This document shows, piece after piece, positions 9,154 through 20,100 of a DNA stretch of 64,000 bases. The position numbers and the translations under genes were made by a program. This DNA comes from Oscillatoriales cyanobacterium. GTDB taxonomy: Bacteria; Cyanobacteriota; Cyanobacteriia; Cyanobacteriales; Microcoleaceae. The DNA is taken from assembly GCA_004294385.1 (NCBI GenBank), contig REAP01000025.1, positions 84,560 through 148,559 of the forward strand. Direction: 5' to 3'. Under the pieces are notes generated by a model. That model searched no databases. It had not been told where the DNA came from and saw only the letters and a list, made by a program, of their open reading frames with translations. Numbering within the stretch: the first letter of the stretch is position 1; every line of letters starts with the position of its first letter.

Positions 9154-9657
9154 GTGGATCTGAACACCAAAAAAGAGGAATTTAGCTATGCTTATGTCTA
9201 TGGGGTAACAGCCTCCGCCGGCTACTCATTCCAAATAGCTCCGCGTCCCTTAGATGCAGAAGGAGTTGACGTAATTCTTACAGGTTTGGGACCATCAAAA
9301 TCAACGCGCCGCCCTCGCCTAGATGTCCAAATAAAATGCACCTCCAGAAATTTACTCGATAATGAACTTATCAGATATCCCCTAGAAGTTAAAAACTATG
9401 AAGAATTAAGGCTAGAAAACCCATTTGTCCCCCGCATTCTCATTATCGTTTTAGTACCAGACAGTGAAGAGGATTGGTTGCGCCAATCTCAACAAGAACT
9501 CTGCCTTCGCTATTGTGGCTACTGGGCATCATTGCGGGGGCTACCGCCCACCCAAAATCAAAACACTGTCACTGTTCAAATACCCACACAAAACATTTTC
9601 AACAGAGATGCTTTAAAAACTCTCATGCAGCGAATTGAATCAGGAGAACTCCTATGA
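9154..9657 (+). CDS. DUF4365 domain protein (PD-(D/E)XK-like)
   Basis: Begins at GTG (9154). The 167-residue protein fits DUF4365: AGYSFQIAPRPLDAEGVDVI, then LDVQIKCTSR, then YEELRLENPFVPRILIIVLV and YWASLRGLPP. The conserved Asp in GVDVI followed by the QxK in DVQIK resembles the active site of PD-(D/E)XK nuclease folds with Gln in place of Glu, so a nucleic-acid-cleaving role is possible but unproven. Its stop overlaps the ATG of the next gene (ATGATAG), so the two are translationally coupled. Such pairs occur in accessory regions of cyanobacteria. Confidence 0.75.
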   Translation: MDLNTKKEEFSYAYVYGVTASAGYSFQIAPRPLDAEGVDVILTGLGPSKSTRRPRLDVQIKCTSRNLLDNELIRYPLEVKNYEELRLENPFVPRILIIVLVPDSEEDWLRQSQQELCLRYCGYWASLRGLPPTQNQNTVTVQIPTQNIFNRDALKTLMQRIESGELL

Positions 9658-10196
9658 TAGTAACAGTCCGAGACCCCGATATTCTCAAAACCTTAGAACC
9701 GCCTCAAGTCGCTGCTTACTTACAAAAACACGGATGGCATGAACAAAGTCGAGATGATGACAAATCATCTATCTGGACTCGCAAGAATGAAGCAGGCGAA
9801 GACTACGAAATCTTGTTAGCTCTAAAACCAAAAGTTAGTGGTTTTGCTCTGCGGATGTACGAAGTCATGGAAACACTAGAAATTGCGGAAAATCGCTCTC
9901 AACTTGAAATATTAGCAGACTTAATTACCTCACTTCCTAATATTACCTTAGAGGGAATTGTTATGCAAATTAATATCCCAAATGCCCACAAATTAAGTGG
10001 TGAGATTACTCTCCTAGGCCTTGTGGCTGACAAATTGCGGAAAATTCAAACCTCACTCGGAGACAAAGATTACATTCTCGCTATCAAAGCCTATCAAGAA
10101 CGCTTACCAATTTTATGCACGGGTGACTTAATCAAAGACAATAACACCTTCATCCTCAAAAATCCCCACAATTTAACCATCGATGAATTGTGGTGA
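9654..10196 (+). CDS. Hypothetical partner of the DUF4365 protein
   Basis: A 180-residue soluble protein, not recognised. The N-terminal third (VAAYLQKHGWHEQSRDDDKS, then IWTRKNEAGEDYEILLALKP) looks like a small alpha/beta module with a polar surface. The second half (MQINIPNAHKLSGEITLLGL and DYILAIKAYQERLPILCTGD) is rich in beta strands. It starts inside the stop codon of the DUF4365 gene, which argues that the products act together, possibly as effector and immunity/regulator. That is inference from the overlap only. Confidence 0.65.
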   Translation: MIVTVRDPDILKTLEPPQVAAYLQKHGWHEQSRDDDKSSIWTRKNEAGEDYEILLALKPKVSGFALRMYEVMETLEIAENRSQLEILADLITSLPNITLEGIVMQINIPNAHKLSGEITLLGLVADKLRKIQTSLGDKDYILAIKAYQERLPILCTGDLIKDNNTFILKNPHNLTIDELW

Positions 10197-10416
10197 AACT
10201 AACAGATTTTATCGAATAACAGATTTTATCGAATATCTGTACTAGACATCTCCTATAATTCTTGTGGAACAGGCATCTTGCCTGTTCTTGACAAGCTTTT
10301 TGGGAGATATTTATTCAACACTTTCCAAACAGATAAGCTGTCACACATTTAAATTGTATATTTAGGACGGGCGGGACGCCCATCCCACAAAAGTTTGATT
10401 TTTTTTGATATGCAAT
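10197..10416. repeat. Spacer with short repeats
   Basis: Contains a 17-base tandem duplication (AACAGATTTTATCGAAT, twice at about 10200-10233), one AACAGGCATCTTGCCTGTT palindrome near 10265-10287, and a GGGCGGGACGCCCATCCC box at about 10364-10381. No gene is seen. Confidence 0.7.
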
Positions 10417-11229
10417 TTAAATGTAGAATAGCTTATCAAGTTCTCTAGCAAAAGCTTCCGGCGCATCCAGCATCAGCCAGTGTCCAGTATCGGGGATCGT
10501 TGTTGTCGTCAGTGTGGGGCGCAGGATGTGGAGGCTGAAGGGAAAAGCGTTTGATGGGGCAATAATTGCGTGGGCTCGTGTTCCTGGGGCTGCTAGGTAG
10601 CGATCGAGCGAATCCACTGCATCAAAGGCAAACATACCACGATACATTCCAAACAGCCGATCGCGCGGAGTTGCCGCCAAATTAGCCAGAATGCGATCGC
10701 GCGTATCAGTCGTACTTCCCGTCAGCGCATTGTTAAAGCCCACTTCTACCGCAGCCCGCCAATCCTCCGTCTCCAGCGCCCTCAGAAACGGGACAAACTC
10801 TGCCTCGTACACCTCTACGGGGAGCTGCGTAAAGTCTCCAGGTGGGTCTACCAGGATTAACTGTGTGATGCGATGCGGTGCGATCGCCCCTGCTGCAAGA
10901 GCGATACAAGCACCGAAACTGTTTCCAACGATCGCCACGCGATCGAGTCCCAGTTCATCCAGCACAGCCAAAACATCCGCCGCACAAGAAACAGGGGCAT
11001 AATTGCCATCCTCCGGCGGTGCCGAATCACCGTGTCCACGCACATCCAGGGCGATCGCCCGTCGGGTACGGGCTACACGCGCCAACTGCGTATCCCAGAT
11101 GCTCGCAGAAAGCACCATACCGTGTATAAATACCACCGGTACAGCCTCCGACTCCCCAGGCGTTACAGGGGGATTAGCTTCGAGAATGTGAATAGGCCCG
11201 ATCGGTTCTTTGATAGTTGTCGATCGCAT
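10417..11229 (-). CDS. Alpha/beta hydrolase
   Basis: 270 residues with the alpha/beta hydrolase order: oxyanion-hole region VVFIHGMVLSASIWD, strand/helix ALDVRGHGDSAPPEDG, nucleophile elbow GNSFGACIAL (Ser), and a C-terminal His in DTGHWLMLDAPEAFAREL. The acidic triad member is probably in the loop before the last strand. Enzymes of this kind hydrolyse esters, lactones, epoxides or related bonds, and the substrate cannot be told from sequence. No signal peptide, so probably cytosolic. The Uma2-family gene lies 8 bp upstream in the same direction, so the two may share a transcript. Confidence 0.85.
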   Translation of the reverse strand: MRSTTIKEPIGPIHILEANPPVTPGESEAVPVVFIHGMVLSASIWDTQLARVARTRRAIALDVRGHGDSAPPEDGNYAPVSCAADVLAVLDELGLDRVAIVGNSFGACIALAAGAIAPHRITQLILVDPPGDFTQLPVEVYEAEFVPFLRALETEDWRAAVEVGFNNALTGSTTDTRDRILANLAATPRDRLFGMYRGMFAFDAVDSLDRYLAAPGTRAHAIIAPSNAFPFSLHILRPTLTTTTIPDTGHWLMLDAPEAFARELDKLFYI

Positions 11230-11237
11230 AAAATCTG

Positions 11238-11834
11238 CTATTTTTGGAGTGCTTGTTGAAAAGTCTTAACTGCATCAACATGATTCACCATATTAATGCA
11301 ACGTAACAACAAATCCAGATCGATTCCTTTCACCTCCTCACTACTGGAAACCTTTTCATAATGAAGCGCATCGCCCTCTCCCCGCAGGTGATAAACTTCT
11401 AATAATCCGTCTTCCCAAAACCATACTTCAGGAATTTTCAGCCGCTTGTATGCCTCTAGCTTGTCAATACCGCCACTGGAAAACACGATCTCGATCGCCA
11501 AATCGGGTAGCCTACGACCAGGAGCAAGTTTATAAGATTCATCGGCCTCTCGCTTGACTTGGACGGTTTCACTTTCTAGAGTCATTGAGCCAGTTGGAGT
11601 AAAGTCAAACCCTGCCATCAGCAGGTAAAGTTCCAACAATCCAGCAATCCTCTTTTTAACGGTTTCGTGGGGTTCTCCAGGCATTAGTTTAATCTCCAAA
11701 ATTCCATCCAGGAAAGAAAGTCGATATCCTGGACGGTCTAGCAATTGCTCAACTGCTTTGAACTCTCTCCAAGTGAGTCCCTCAAACAGAAGGGGTGATT
11801 CCTTTATGGGTGGTGCGGTGGCTGCTGCGGTCAT
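11238..11834 (-). CDS. Uma2 family (DUF820) putative endonuclease
   Basis: 198 residues with the Uma2/DUF820 pattern: LTWREFKAVEQLLDRPGYRL, LSFLDGILEIKLMPGEPHE, then PGRRLPDLAIEIVFSSGG and KLEAYKRLKIPEVWFWEDG. The D-(x)-E-x-(V/K) core (LPDLAIEIV) is that of PD-(D/E)XK-fold proteins of this family. The family is greatly expanded in cyanobacteria and largely uncharacterised. This copy is intact, unlike the two broken paralogues near 39-40.7 kb. It is 8 bp upstream of the alpha/beta hydrolase gene on the same strand. Confidence 0.8.
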   Translation of the reverse strand: MTAAATAPPIKESPLLFEGLTWREFKAVEQLLDRPGYRLSFLDGILEIKLMPGEPHETVKKRIAGLLELYLLMAGFDFTPTGSMTLESETVQVKREADESYKLAPGRRLPDLAIEIVFSSGGIDKLEAYKRLKIPEVWFWEDGLLEVYHLRGEGDALHYEKVSSSEEVKGIDLDLLLRCINMVNHVDAVKTFQQALQK

Positions 11835-11981
11835 TTGATTCTCCAGTCTATTTCCAGATGAGAAGCGATCGGGTTTGGACGGCGATTTACTTATTATAAC
11901 TTTAATAAGCTGTTCGGCACATTTAAAGGAGGATCGTAGGGTGCTTAGCGTAATAAGCGTTTCCCATGTATAGTAAGTGTT

Positions 11982-14372
11982 CTAGCTGACGCACCCTACT
12001 ATCGGAATCTGCATAATAAACTCTGTTCCCTGACCCGGAGCAGAAGTACAACCAATTTGACCTTGATGTTTTTCCACTACAATATTATGACAAATAGCCA
12101 ACCCCAAACCTATACCACTTCCCACTGGTTTTGTAGTAAAAAATGGGTCAAATATCTTATCACGCACTTTCTCACTCATCCCACAACCGTTATCAGCAAT
12201 CAGAATCACAATAGCATCAGAAATGGGTGATGAAGATGCCGAAATATCCATTTTTGTACTGATCGTAATCCGGCGCGGTGATGATTGAGTTTCCAAAGCA
12301 TCAACAGCATTAGCAATCAGGTTCATAAATACCTGATTCAACTGACTAGCATAACACTGAATTTTTGGCAATTCACTGTAATCTTTAATAATTTCAATCT
12401 CCTTGCCATTATTTGAGCCATTGAGTCGGTGTTGCAAAATCAATAAAGTATTATCGATGCCTTCATGAATATCCACTGACTTGTACTCTTTTTCGTCAAG
12501 GCGGGAGAAGTTTCGCAAAGACAACACAATCTTGCTAATCCGAGATGCACCATCTTTCATCGACTTCAAAAGTTTTGGATAATCATCTGCGATGAAATCG
12601 AGATCAATATTATCCAATTTTTGCCCAACTTCTGCTACTGGTTGGGGGTAGTTGTTTTGGTACAATGCAACGAGATGAAGCAAATCTCGCGCATAGTCCA
12701 TCGCTACAGTAATATTGCCGTAGATGAAGTTGACGGGGTTGTTGATTTCGTGAGCCACCCCTGCCACTAGCTGACCTAAAGAAGCCATTTTTGCCTTCTG
12801 TACCAACTGAGCTTGAGTCTTTTTGAGTTCAGTTAAAGTTTCTTCAAGTTGCTGCGCGTAGGATTCAATTTCTTGATGAATTTGGGCTTGTTTGATCGCA
12901 ATTGCTACCGAGTCAGCTACTGCACAGAGTAATTCTACTTCAAAAACTTGCCAGTAGTACGATCGATTTTCTTTCACCACACAGACACTACCCCAGACTT
13001 TTGAGTCAACCTTGAGCGGTACGAACAACCACGCACCAGCAGATAGTTTAGTTAAGCGTTTTTCGATTTCGGTAGAGGAAGTATTCGTGTCGTCAATTTT
13101 TACAATTTCTGATTGTTTAAGTCGATCGGAAATTTCATTGTTTTCATCGGAAATTTCTAGTCCTAAAGTTGTTTCTAACTGTGTGGAATCATAATACTCG
13201 GATATGTTAATCCATATTTTTTTATCCGGCAAATATTGGGCAATAGCAACACGGTCTACCCCTAGGCTAATCGCAATTTCGCGGGCGGCCGTGGAAAAAA
13301 TAGTGTTTAACTTCAGAGAACAGCGGATAGATTGAGTTAGTTGATTGAGTAACTGCTCTTTTTGAAATTGCTGTTTAAATTTTTCTTCAGCGAGTTGTCG
13401 CTGAAGTATTGAACCTAGTTGAGTAGCTAGAGCATTAATCAATTCTATCAAGCGGTGTTGAGAGGGGAGCGGTGTTTTATTGAAAAATATTAAAATCGCT
13501 ACCACCCGCTCATCAACTAAAATTGGTACGCCAAAACCTGCTTTTAGTCCTGCTTTTGCTGCTATTTTATTCCGTAGAAAAACTTGCTCTGGCTCCAGGG
13601 AGATATCTTGTAACCACTCGGATTTCTTGGATGACCAAATTCTACCTGGTAGTCCAATATTCAGAGCGAATGTTTTCAGTAAACTTTGGGAGCGATAATC
13701 TGACAAATTGGAGTCATTTGCATAAAAATTTCGACTGCATATTAATAAAGTTTCATCAGTATTCGGCATCCAAGCTTCTGCTAAATCCCAATTAATAAAC
13801 TCGCAACAAAAGCGCAGCATAATGGATATTGACTCTTCAAAATCCTTTGATTCAGCCAAGGCAAAAGTAGTGGCAAGTAAAAACTGTGTTTCTTCCTGGG
13901 CATTTTTTCTATCAATAATTTCGGATTCTAAGCTTTTATTTTGTTTTTGTATTTGCTGAAATAACCGACGTTGAATTAGTTGATTGGAAACACGGGCCAA
14001 AACTTCTTGCTCATGAAAAGGTTTGGTAATATAATCTACTCCGCCAACTTCAAAAGCTTTCACCTTATCAAAAACTTCATTTAAAGCACTAATAAAGATC
14101 ACGGGAATGTCTTTGGTTTTGGGAGAAGCTTTCAAGGCTTGGCAAACTTGATAGCCGTCCATTTTGGGCATCATGATGTCCAACAAAATCAAGTCGGGAG
14201 GAGTTAAATCGATGGAACGCAGGGCTAGTTGACCATTGGGGGCAGTGCGTGTTTTGTATCCTTGCTCAGATAGTATTTGAGCTAAAAGTTGCAAATTGGT
14301 GGAAATATCATCAACAATTAAAATATTTCCCTTAAAGGAATGATTGGGAATTGGAAATTGGGAATTGGGCAT
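11982..14372 (-). CDS. Histidine kinase with N-terminal receiver and GAF domains
   Basis: Start set at the last ATG before the receiver domain ([20 protein letters not shown]). The frame stays open upstream to 14504, but only through heptameric repeats. From this start, a receiver domain spans about residues 12-135 (LIVDDIS, phospho-acceptor Asp in [13 protein letters not shown], then ITKPF). Two GAF-like domains follow (about 175-330 and 345-510), then a coiled coil, HisKA with [20 protein letters not shown] (about 540), and a HATPase domain (N box [32 protein letters not shown]). No membrane segment is seen, so it is a cytosolic sensor. The final residues VGCVS and the stop come from a GGGTGCGTCAGCTAG-type repeat. 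Confidence 0.85.
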   Translation of the reverse strand: MPNSQFPIPNHSFKGNILIVDDISTNLQLLAQILSEQGYKTRTAPNGQLALRSIDLTPPDLILLDIMMPKMDGYQVCQALKASPKTKDIPVIFISALNEVFDKVKAFEVGGVDYITKPFHEQEVLARVSNQLIQRRLFQQIQKQNKSLESEIIDRKNAQEETQFLLATTFALAESKDFEESISIMLRFCCEFINWDLAEAWMPNTDETLLICSRNFYANDSNLSDYRSQSLLKTFALNIGLPGRIWSSKKSEWLQDISLEPEQVFLRNKIAAKAGLKAGFGVPILVDERVVAILIFFNKTPLPSQHRLIELINALATQLGSILQRQLAEEKFKQQFQKEQLLNQLTQSIRCSLKLNTIFSTAAREIAISLGVDRVAIAQYLPDKKIWINISEYYDSTQLETTLGLEISDENNEISDRLKQSEIVKIDDTNTSSTEIEKRLTKLSAGAWLFVPLKVDSKVWGSVCVVKENRSYYWQVFEVELLCAVADSVAIAIKQAQIHQEIESYAQQLEETLTELKKTQAQLVQKAKMASLGQLVAGVAHEINNPVNFIYGNITVAMDYARDLLHLVALYQNNYPQPVAEVGQKLDNIDLDFIADDYPKLLKSMKDGASRISKIVLSLRNFSRLDEKEYKSVDIHEGIDNTLLILQHRLNGSNNGKEIEIIKDYSELPKIQCYASQLNQVFMNLIANAVDALETQSSPRRITISTKMDISASSSPISDAIVILIADNGCGMSEKVRDKIFDPFFTTKPVGSGIGLGLAICHNIVVEKHQGQIGCTSAPGQGTEFIMQIPIVGCVS

Positions 14373-14562
14373 AGGGCATAGGGCATTGGGAATTGGGCAT
14401 TGGGCATAGGGAATTGGGAATTGGGAATTGGGAATTGGGAATTGGGAATTGGGCATAGGGCATTGGGCATAGGGCATTGGGCATTGGGAAACGCTATATA
14501 GCAAGCTTTCTTGCCATCTGTTAACAGTTAACAGTTAACAGTTAACAGTTAACAGTTAACAG
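14341..14562. repeat. Two heptameric tandem repeat tracts between kinase genes
   Basis: From about 14341 to 14490 the sequence is built of 7-base units GGGAATT, GGGCATT and GGGCATA in mixed order. From 14521 to 14562 there are six units of TTAACAG. These are short tandemly repeated (STRR-type) heptamers known from filamentous cyanobacteria. The first tract is open in the reading frame of the downstream kinase and translates to [14 protein letters not shown] peptides. Confidence 0.85.
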
Positions 14563-14568
14563 TCAACC

Positions 14569-17052
14569 TTAATTGGTTTCTGGCTTGATCAGATCTAGTA
14601 TTTGATTGAACAAAAACTCGTTAGCTAAACCCGTGAGAGCGTTGGCTAAAGAGTCATTTCGATCGCGAATTTGCTCAATTTTGGTGAGGATCAACTCCAA
14701 ATCACACTCAATTGTGGCTTGTTCTAAGGATGCCAGCCAATCCACAGGCAAACCCGCAAGGGCTTTTGGAGTCAGGGCTTGTATTTGAGTTGACTCCTCT
14801 GCGCTTTGAGGTTCATCGTAAATGTAACGCACTCCTAGATGTTTGTGAAGGGCATCCAAGATTTCTGCTTCTCGAAACGGTTTGCGGATAAAGTCATCGC
14901 AATCATCAGAGAGAACAACTGTTGGCGCTTCCCCCGCACTGCTAGCACTAACGGCAACAATGGCGGTAGCTTGACCTTTAATGTTAGCTTTAATACGTTT
15001 TGTCGCCTCATAACCATCCATGATTGGCATCCGCATATCCATGAAGATTAAGTGGGGTTCAAAATTAGCCCATATTTCAATGGCTTCTATGCCATTGCTA
15101 GCTTCTTGCAGGTCAAAATCGAAACGGTTGAGCATTTTGACTAGGAGTTGACGCAAATCTGCGCGATCGTCCACAATCAGAATACGATAACGTGGTTGGT
15201 TAGGTTCAAGGGCGATGACTTGACGCGATACCTGTTTCGGTTTAATGGTACTGGCATCAACGACGCTGACTGGGATATCGAAAGTGAAGGTAGTGCCACA
15301 TCCGACTTGACTGCGGACTGCTATCTGGCCACCCATCAGTTTGACAAATTGTTGACTAATTACTAATCCTAAGCCAGTTCCCTGCTGGTAGGATTCCCCA
15401 GCTTGGGTTTGTACAAAGGCTCGAAATAGTTTGTCTAACTCATCAGGATCCATGCCACAGCCAGTGTCTTCTATTTCAAAATGTAATTGGGAATTTGTGT
15501 TCAGCCCTTCGACTACGCTCAGGGGCCCTTCGACTACGTGTTCCCTGAGCGTAGTCGAAGGGTTAATGGGGCGAGTAGTCGAAGTATTAGTGATTGGGAG
15601 TTCCTGATTTTCATTGCTCACAACTGAGGTTACTCTTACGGAAATTCCTCCTTCTTTGGTGAATTTAATAGCGTTAGAAAGTAGATTGATTAAAACTTGG
15701 CGCAACTTGACTTCATCGGTTCGGATGTAGGTTGGAACATTGCTAGAAGAGTAAAATATTAACTGCAATTGTTTTTCCTGCGCCTGGAGTTGGAACATCT
15801 CTTCCACTTCTTTCATCAGGCTGTTTAATTCAAATTCTGTTGGGTTAAGGGTAATGCGTCCTACTTCTATTTTTGCTAAATCTAATACTTGATTGATCAG
15901 AGTCAGCAGGTGTTCTCCACTACGGTTGATGATGCGGAGATTTTCTTGATCTTGGAGGTTGAGGTTAGTAGAGTGTTGCATCAATTGGGAGAAGCCAAGA
16001 ATTGCATTTAGAGGTGTACGCAGTTCGTGACTCATGTTTGCTAAGAAGATACTTTTAGCACGGTTAGCCGCTTCTGCTGCTAGGGCGGCTTCTTGGAGTT
16101 GTATTGACTGCTTTTGAGTAGCTTCGAGTAATTCGGCTTGCTGTAAGGCAACTCCCAGTTGAGTGCTAATGTGCAGTACAGTATTGATTTCTGCTTTGCA
16201 CCAAACGCGCGGCATGGAATTTTGATAACTGGCGAGTAAACCCCAAATTTGAGTGCCACAGAAGATGGGGACAATTAAGTAGGCTCTGGCTTGAAACTCC
16301 TCTAATAGTTCGATGTAACAAGGAGTAAACCCACAGTTGTAAATGTCTTCAGCTATTCGGTAAATCAGGCCTTGATTGTAAACACCACCTTCATTTTCTT
16401 GTATGTAGGTATCCAGGATTTGTTCGCCAGAGCGTTGCAGGGTTTTTACTTGGCAATTTGGGTCTTCGATGAGATTGTTGGGAAGATCGCCCGATCGCTT
16501 AACCAGAGATATCCAGCCCGGAGCCACGGACTCGGCAACAACTTCCCCGCTCCAATCAGGATTAAAGCGATAGATAGCGACCCGATCGCATTTGAGGATT
16601 TCTCGCAGTTCAGAGGTTGTAGTATTGAAGATGGTGTCAATATCTAAGGATTGGCGCATTCGATCGATCGATCGGGTGATGGCTTGTTCCTGTTCTATGC
16701 TATCTTGTAAATTTTCTTCGATTAGGACAATATCGGCGATCGACTCCAAGATTATACTAATTTGCTGAGTCGAACTGTTCAGCTTATCTTCTAGCAATTT
16801 ACGATTGATAATTTCGTTCTGTAATTGTTCGCTAGTACGAGCTAATGCTGTTGTATACTCAACGAATTCAGCTTCTAGGGTGGGATTATATTCAGTCCAT
16901 ATTTTTGCAGTTTGTTTGCAATCTGTTTGTGCCGATTCACATTTGGGAATATTTTTAGTATCAGCATTCAAAGGCAGGATAGATTTTGCGATCCATCCTG
17001 CGGTGAAAATGCCCACAACTGTAAACAAAATAAGAGCGACTATACATAGCAT
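14569..17052 (-). CDS. Membrane-anchored hybrid histidine kinase (GAF-HisKA-HATPase-receiver)
   Basis: Start set at the ATG giving MLCIVALILFTVVGIFTAGW, a membrane helix (about residues 1-23); the frame extends to 17085 but that part resembles heptamer-derived peptide. A coiled coil is followed by a phytochrome-type GAF domain (about 120-310; CDRVAIYRFNPDWSGEVVAE), HisKA with NMSHELRTPLNAILGFSQLM (about 340), HATPase (about 440-585; NLLSNAIKFT, DTGCGMD, GTGLGLVISQQ) and a receiver domain (about 605-725; VDDRADLRQ, FMDMRMPIMDG, RKPF). A repeat-derived segment of about 30 residues is inserted inside the HATPase domain. Related in layout to the neighbouring kinases, so the three may form one signalling group. 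Confidence 0.85.
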   Translation of the reverse strand: MLCIVALILFTVVGIFTAGWIAKSILPLNADTKNIPKCESAQTDCKQTAKIWTEYNPTLEAEFVEYTTALARTSEQLQNEIINRKLLEDKLNSSTQQISIILESIADIVLIEENLQDSIEQEQAITRSIDRMRQSLDIDTIFNTTTSELREILKCDRVAIYRFNPDWSGEVVAESVAPGWISLVKRSGDLPNNLIEDPNCQVKTLQRSGEQILDTYIQENEGGVYNQGLIYRIAEDIYNCGFTPCYIELLEEFQARAYLIVPIFCGTQIWGLLASYQNSMPRVWCKAEINTVLHISTQLGVALQQAELLEATQKQSIQLQEAALAAEAANRAKSIFLANMSHELRTPLNAILGFSQLMQHSTNLNLQDQENLRIINRSGEHLLTLINQVLDLAKIEVGRITLNPTEFELNSLMKEVEEMFQLQAQEKQLQLIFYSSSNVPTYIRTDEVKLRQVLINLLSNAIKFTKEGGISVRVTSVVSNENQELPITNTSTTRPINPSTTLREHVVEGPLSVVEGLNTNSQLHFEIEDTGCGMDPDELDKLFRAFVQTQAGESYQQGTGLGLVISQQFVKLMGGQIAVRSQVGCGTTFTFDIPVSVVDASTIKPKQVSRQVIALEPNQPRYRILIVDDRADLRQLLVKMLNRFDFDLQEASNGIEAIEIWANFEPHLIFMDMRMPIMDGYEATKRIKANIKGQATAIVAVSASSAGEAPTVVLSDDCDDFIRKPFREAEILDALHKHLGVRYIYDEPQSAEESTQIQALTPKALAGLPVDWLASLEQATIECDLELILTKIEQIRDRNDSLANALTGLANEFLFNQILDLIKPETN
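15501..15585. repeat. Palindromic CCCTTCGACTACGCTCAG element inside a kinase gene
   Basis: Three arms (CCCTTCGACTACGCTCAGG, then CCCTTCGACTACG, then the reverse CTGAGCGTAGTCGAAGGG) form an inverted repeat lying wholly in the histidine kinase coding region. On the coding strand it translates without a stop to NPSTTLREHVVEGPLSVVEG. The same element family forms the non-coding cluster at 49975-50100. Confidence 0.85.
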
Positions 17053-17124
17053 GATCGTATTACTAGGGCATAGAGAATTGGGCATTGAGCGTTGTCCAAT
17101 TTAAAATCTCAAGTCTAAAGTTGA

Positions 17125-20100
17125 TTAACTTTTCGGCTGTTTGAGTGGCAGTTTGACTGTAAATGTAGCACCTTTATCTTGACCTGGGCTTTCGGCTGTG
17201 ACATTGCCACCGTGGAGTTCCACTAAGTGCTGGACGATCGCCAATCCTAGTCCCAAACCGCTGTCAGTCCGTGTAATTGAGCCGTCAGCTTGGCGGAAGC
17301 GATCGAAAACATGGGGCAGAAAGTCAGCAGTAATACCCTTTCCGGTGTCACTGACTTGAATTTGCAAATAATTGGTAATTGGTAGTGGCGAATCGGCGTT
17401 CAAAAATTCAATATTTCTTGACAAGCGCAATTCCACAGTGCCCCCCGCTGGTGTAAATTTTACAGCATTAGTCAGCAAATTGGAGACTATCTGTTGCAAC
17501 CTGTGGACATCGCCCCAGATCAATCCGAGTGTGGGGTCAAGTTGTGAGTTGACAGTTACAGACTTGGCCTCGGCTGTCAAACAGACTGAATTGATCTCTA
17601 TCTCGATCGTCTTGATGATATCTAACCAGCCAGTTTTCAGAGAAAGCTTGCCTTGAATAATCCGGGAAACGTCGAGCAAATCTTCTACCAACAGCGCCTG
17701 CACCCTCGCCTGACGCTCTATCGCCTCCAGGGCAATGGCTAAAGTGGCTGGGGTGTACCGCCCACGGCGAAGTACCTGTGCCCAGCCCATAATCGCATTT
17801 AAAGGGGTTCTGAGTTCATGGGAAAGGGTGGCTAAAAAGTCGTCTTTGAGCTGGTTACTGGCTTCGGCTTCGGCCCGCGCGGCCCGTTCGCGATCGAGCA
17901 ACTGGGCCCGTTCTGTCTCGACTTGCTTGCGATCGCTGATATCGGCGATGATCGACATACAATTAATGTTGCCTTGGCGATCGCGAATGGGAGTTGCCCA
18001 CAAACCGATGTCGATGGAACTACCGTCTTTTCTGTGGCGCACAGTTTCCATGCCGGCGATCGCATTTCCATCCCGAATCCCTTTTAAGTTAGCTATAAAT
18101 TCCTCTTGCTGGCTTGGGGAAATGTTGGGCAAAAATTGACCTATCGCCTCTGATTCGCTCCAACCAAACATCTTTTCTGCCGCTGGATTCCACATTTTTA
18201 CAATACCGTCTTCGGCGCTGAAAACGGTAATTGCTAGGGGACAGGCTTGAATCAAAGCTTCTAAAGTTTGATTGATTTGCGATCGGGCTGCTTCTGCTTG
18301 TTTGCGATCGCTAATATCAAGAATAAAGAATGAACCTTTGTCTTTGCATCCTTGGAAATGTGCGCCGCCGACCAAAACCGGGAAGCGCGAACCATCTTTG
18401 CGGATGTATTCTTTTTCAAAAGGCTTGCAACTCCCGAATGCTTGCACTTGTTCCATCGCCATGCGATCGAGGTATTGGTATTCTGGTGGCGTGAGTTCCG
18501 GCCAACGAAGGTTTCCCAAAACTAACTCTTCCCTGGTATATCCAATCATTTCTAGTAAGGCATCATTAGCTCCAGTAATTGCGCCTTCTATATCCCAAAA
18601 ACCGATACCACTCATGTTTGATTCTACCACACTGCGGAACCGTATTTCGCTTTCTCGCAAAGCTATTTCTGTCTGTTTGGCTATGGTAATATCAGTGAGA
18701 ATTATCCCGGCTCCAATTATTTCTCCCTTTTCATCTTTCACCGGATAGTAATTGCCTACCCAATGTCCAAAATATCCCGGTTGTCCTTTAGATTCACCGC
18801 TAATTTCTACGTTCAAAATCGGCTGACCAGTTTCCAAAACTTGCTGGATCACAGGCGCAAATTGGGCCGCAGATTCTGGCAATAGTTGGCGGAAGTCTTG
18901 ACCCAAATGTTGTTCGGCGGTCAAACCGTTGAGTTCTGCTAAGACTTGATTGATGCGAATGTACCTCATTTCGCGATCGAGAAAACAAATCCCTAAAGGA
19001 GCTGCTTCCAATAGTGAGTCAATTAAGGCAAAGGATTGCGATGTTTGAGCCAGTGCTTCCTGCGCTTCTGTATAAAGTCTAGCGTTGTCCAGGGCGATCG
19101 CGACATGGTAAGCTAGGTCTTCTAGCATTGCCAGATCTTCGGAATTGTAGCGGCGACCAGACTTGGATGTAAAGCAGCTAATAGCACCAATGATCCGTCC
19201 CCGTGCCGTCATTGGTACACAAGCGTGGGAGGCTATATTCAGCGATCGCAATACTTCTAGTTCTGCTGCATTTTCGGCTGCTGCTGCTAAGATTTCCTCA
19301 TTGACCTCAGTAATTAGTTCGGATTTTCCCGTGCGAAGGACTAGGGGATAGCCGTTGACAGAGTTATTGTCGATCGGCTTGGGCACACTCAACTTATTCA
19401 TCGCATCCAGCATCGAGGCTTCTGCGTGAGCAACAGCGACTACACGAACTTTACCATCAAGTTCGGTCAAATGAATGCAGCACCCCTCTGCTGCCGTCTC
19501 CACAGCCAATTGTGCGACATTTTGCCACACAGTTTCCCCATCAAAGCTCGCTGCGAGCATTTTGCTGACTTCTGCTAAAAAGCGCGATCGTTGTTGTTCT
19601 ATTTCAGCTTTTTCCCTAGCTGTTTGTTCTATTGTCAGTTGCACTTTTTGAACTTCAGCAAGTTTAAACTCAGTGATATCTCGCGCTACAATTAAAGCAA
19701 ATTCAATTGCACCATCTTTGTCAAATTCAGGAACTATTCGAGATTGATAAGTTCTCATACCATTGGCGGACTGCGACTGAAATTCGATAATTTCTTCTTG
19801 ACCTGTTTCTAAAACTTTGTAGAGAGTTTCATCCCAGAGTTGGCAAAGTTCTGGAGGCATTCCTATTTCTTGACTGGTTTTACCAAGAAAGAATGAAACT
19901 GGTTGTCCTTGGGTTCTTTCTATAGCTTGATTGACGTAGACATAACGCAGTTCTCGATCTGTGCGGATAATGACATCTGGCGTATTTTCTAACAATGTTC
20001 TCAGTTGCTGTTCGCTGCTGGATAAAGCTGCTTGTGCTTGTTGACGTTCCGTGACATCTCTAACCATGCCAACGTGTCCGATCAATTCACCAGAGTCGGA

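Noticed and set aside
10857..11259. Several plus-strand frames up to 128 codons
   Set aside because: They are shadows of the alpha/beta hydrolase gene, which has an intact catalytic pattern.
14504..14506. TTG start of the receiver-kinase gene at 14504
   Set aside because: It would add 44 residues coded only by heptamers, and there is no ribosome-binding site; the ATG at 14372 is preferred.
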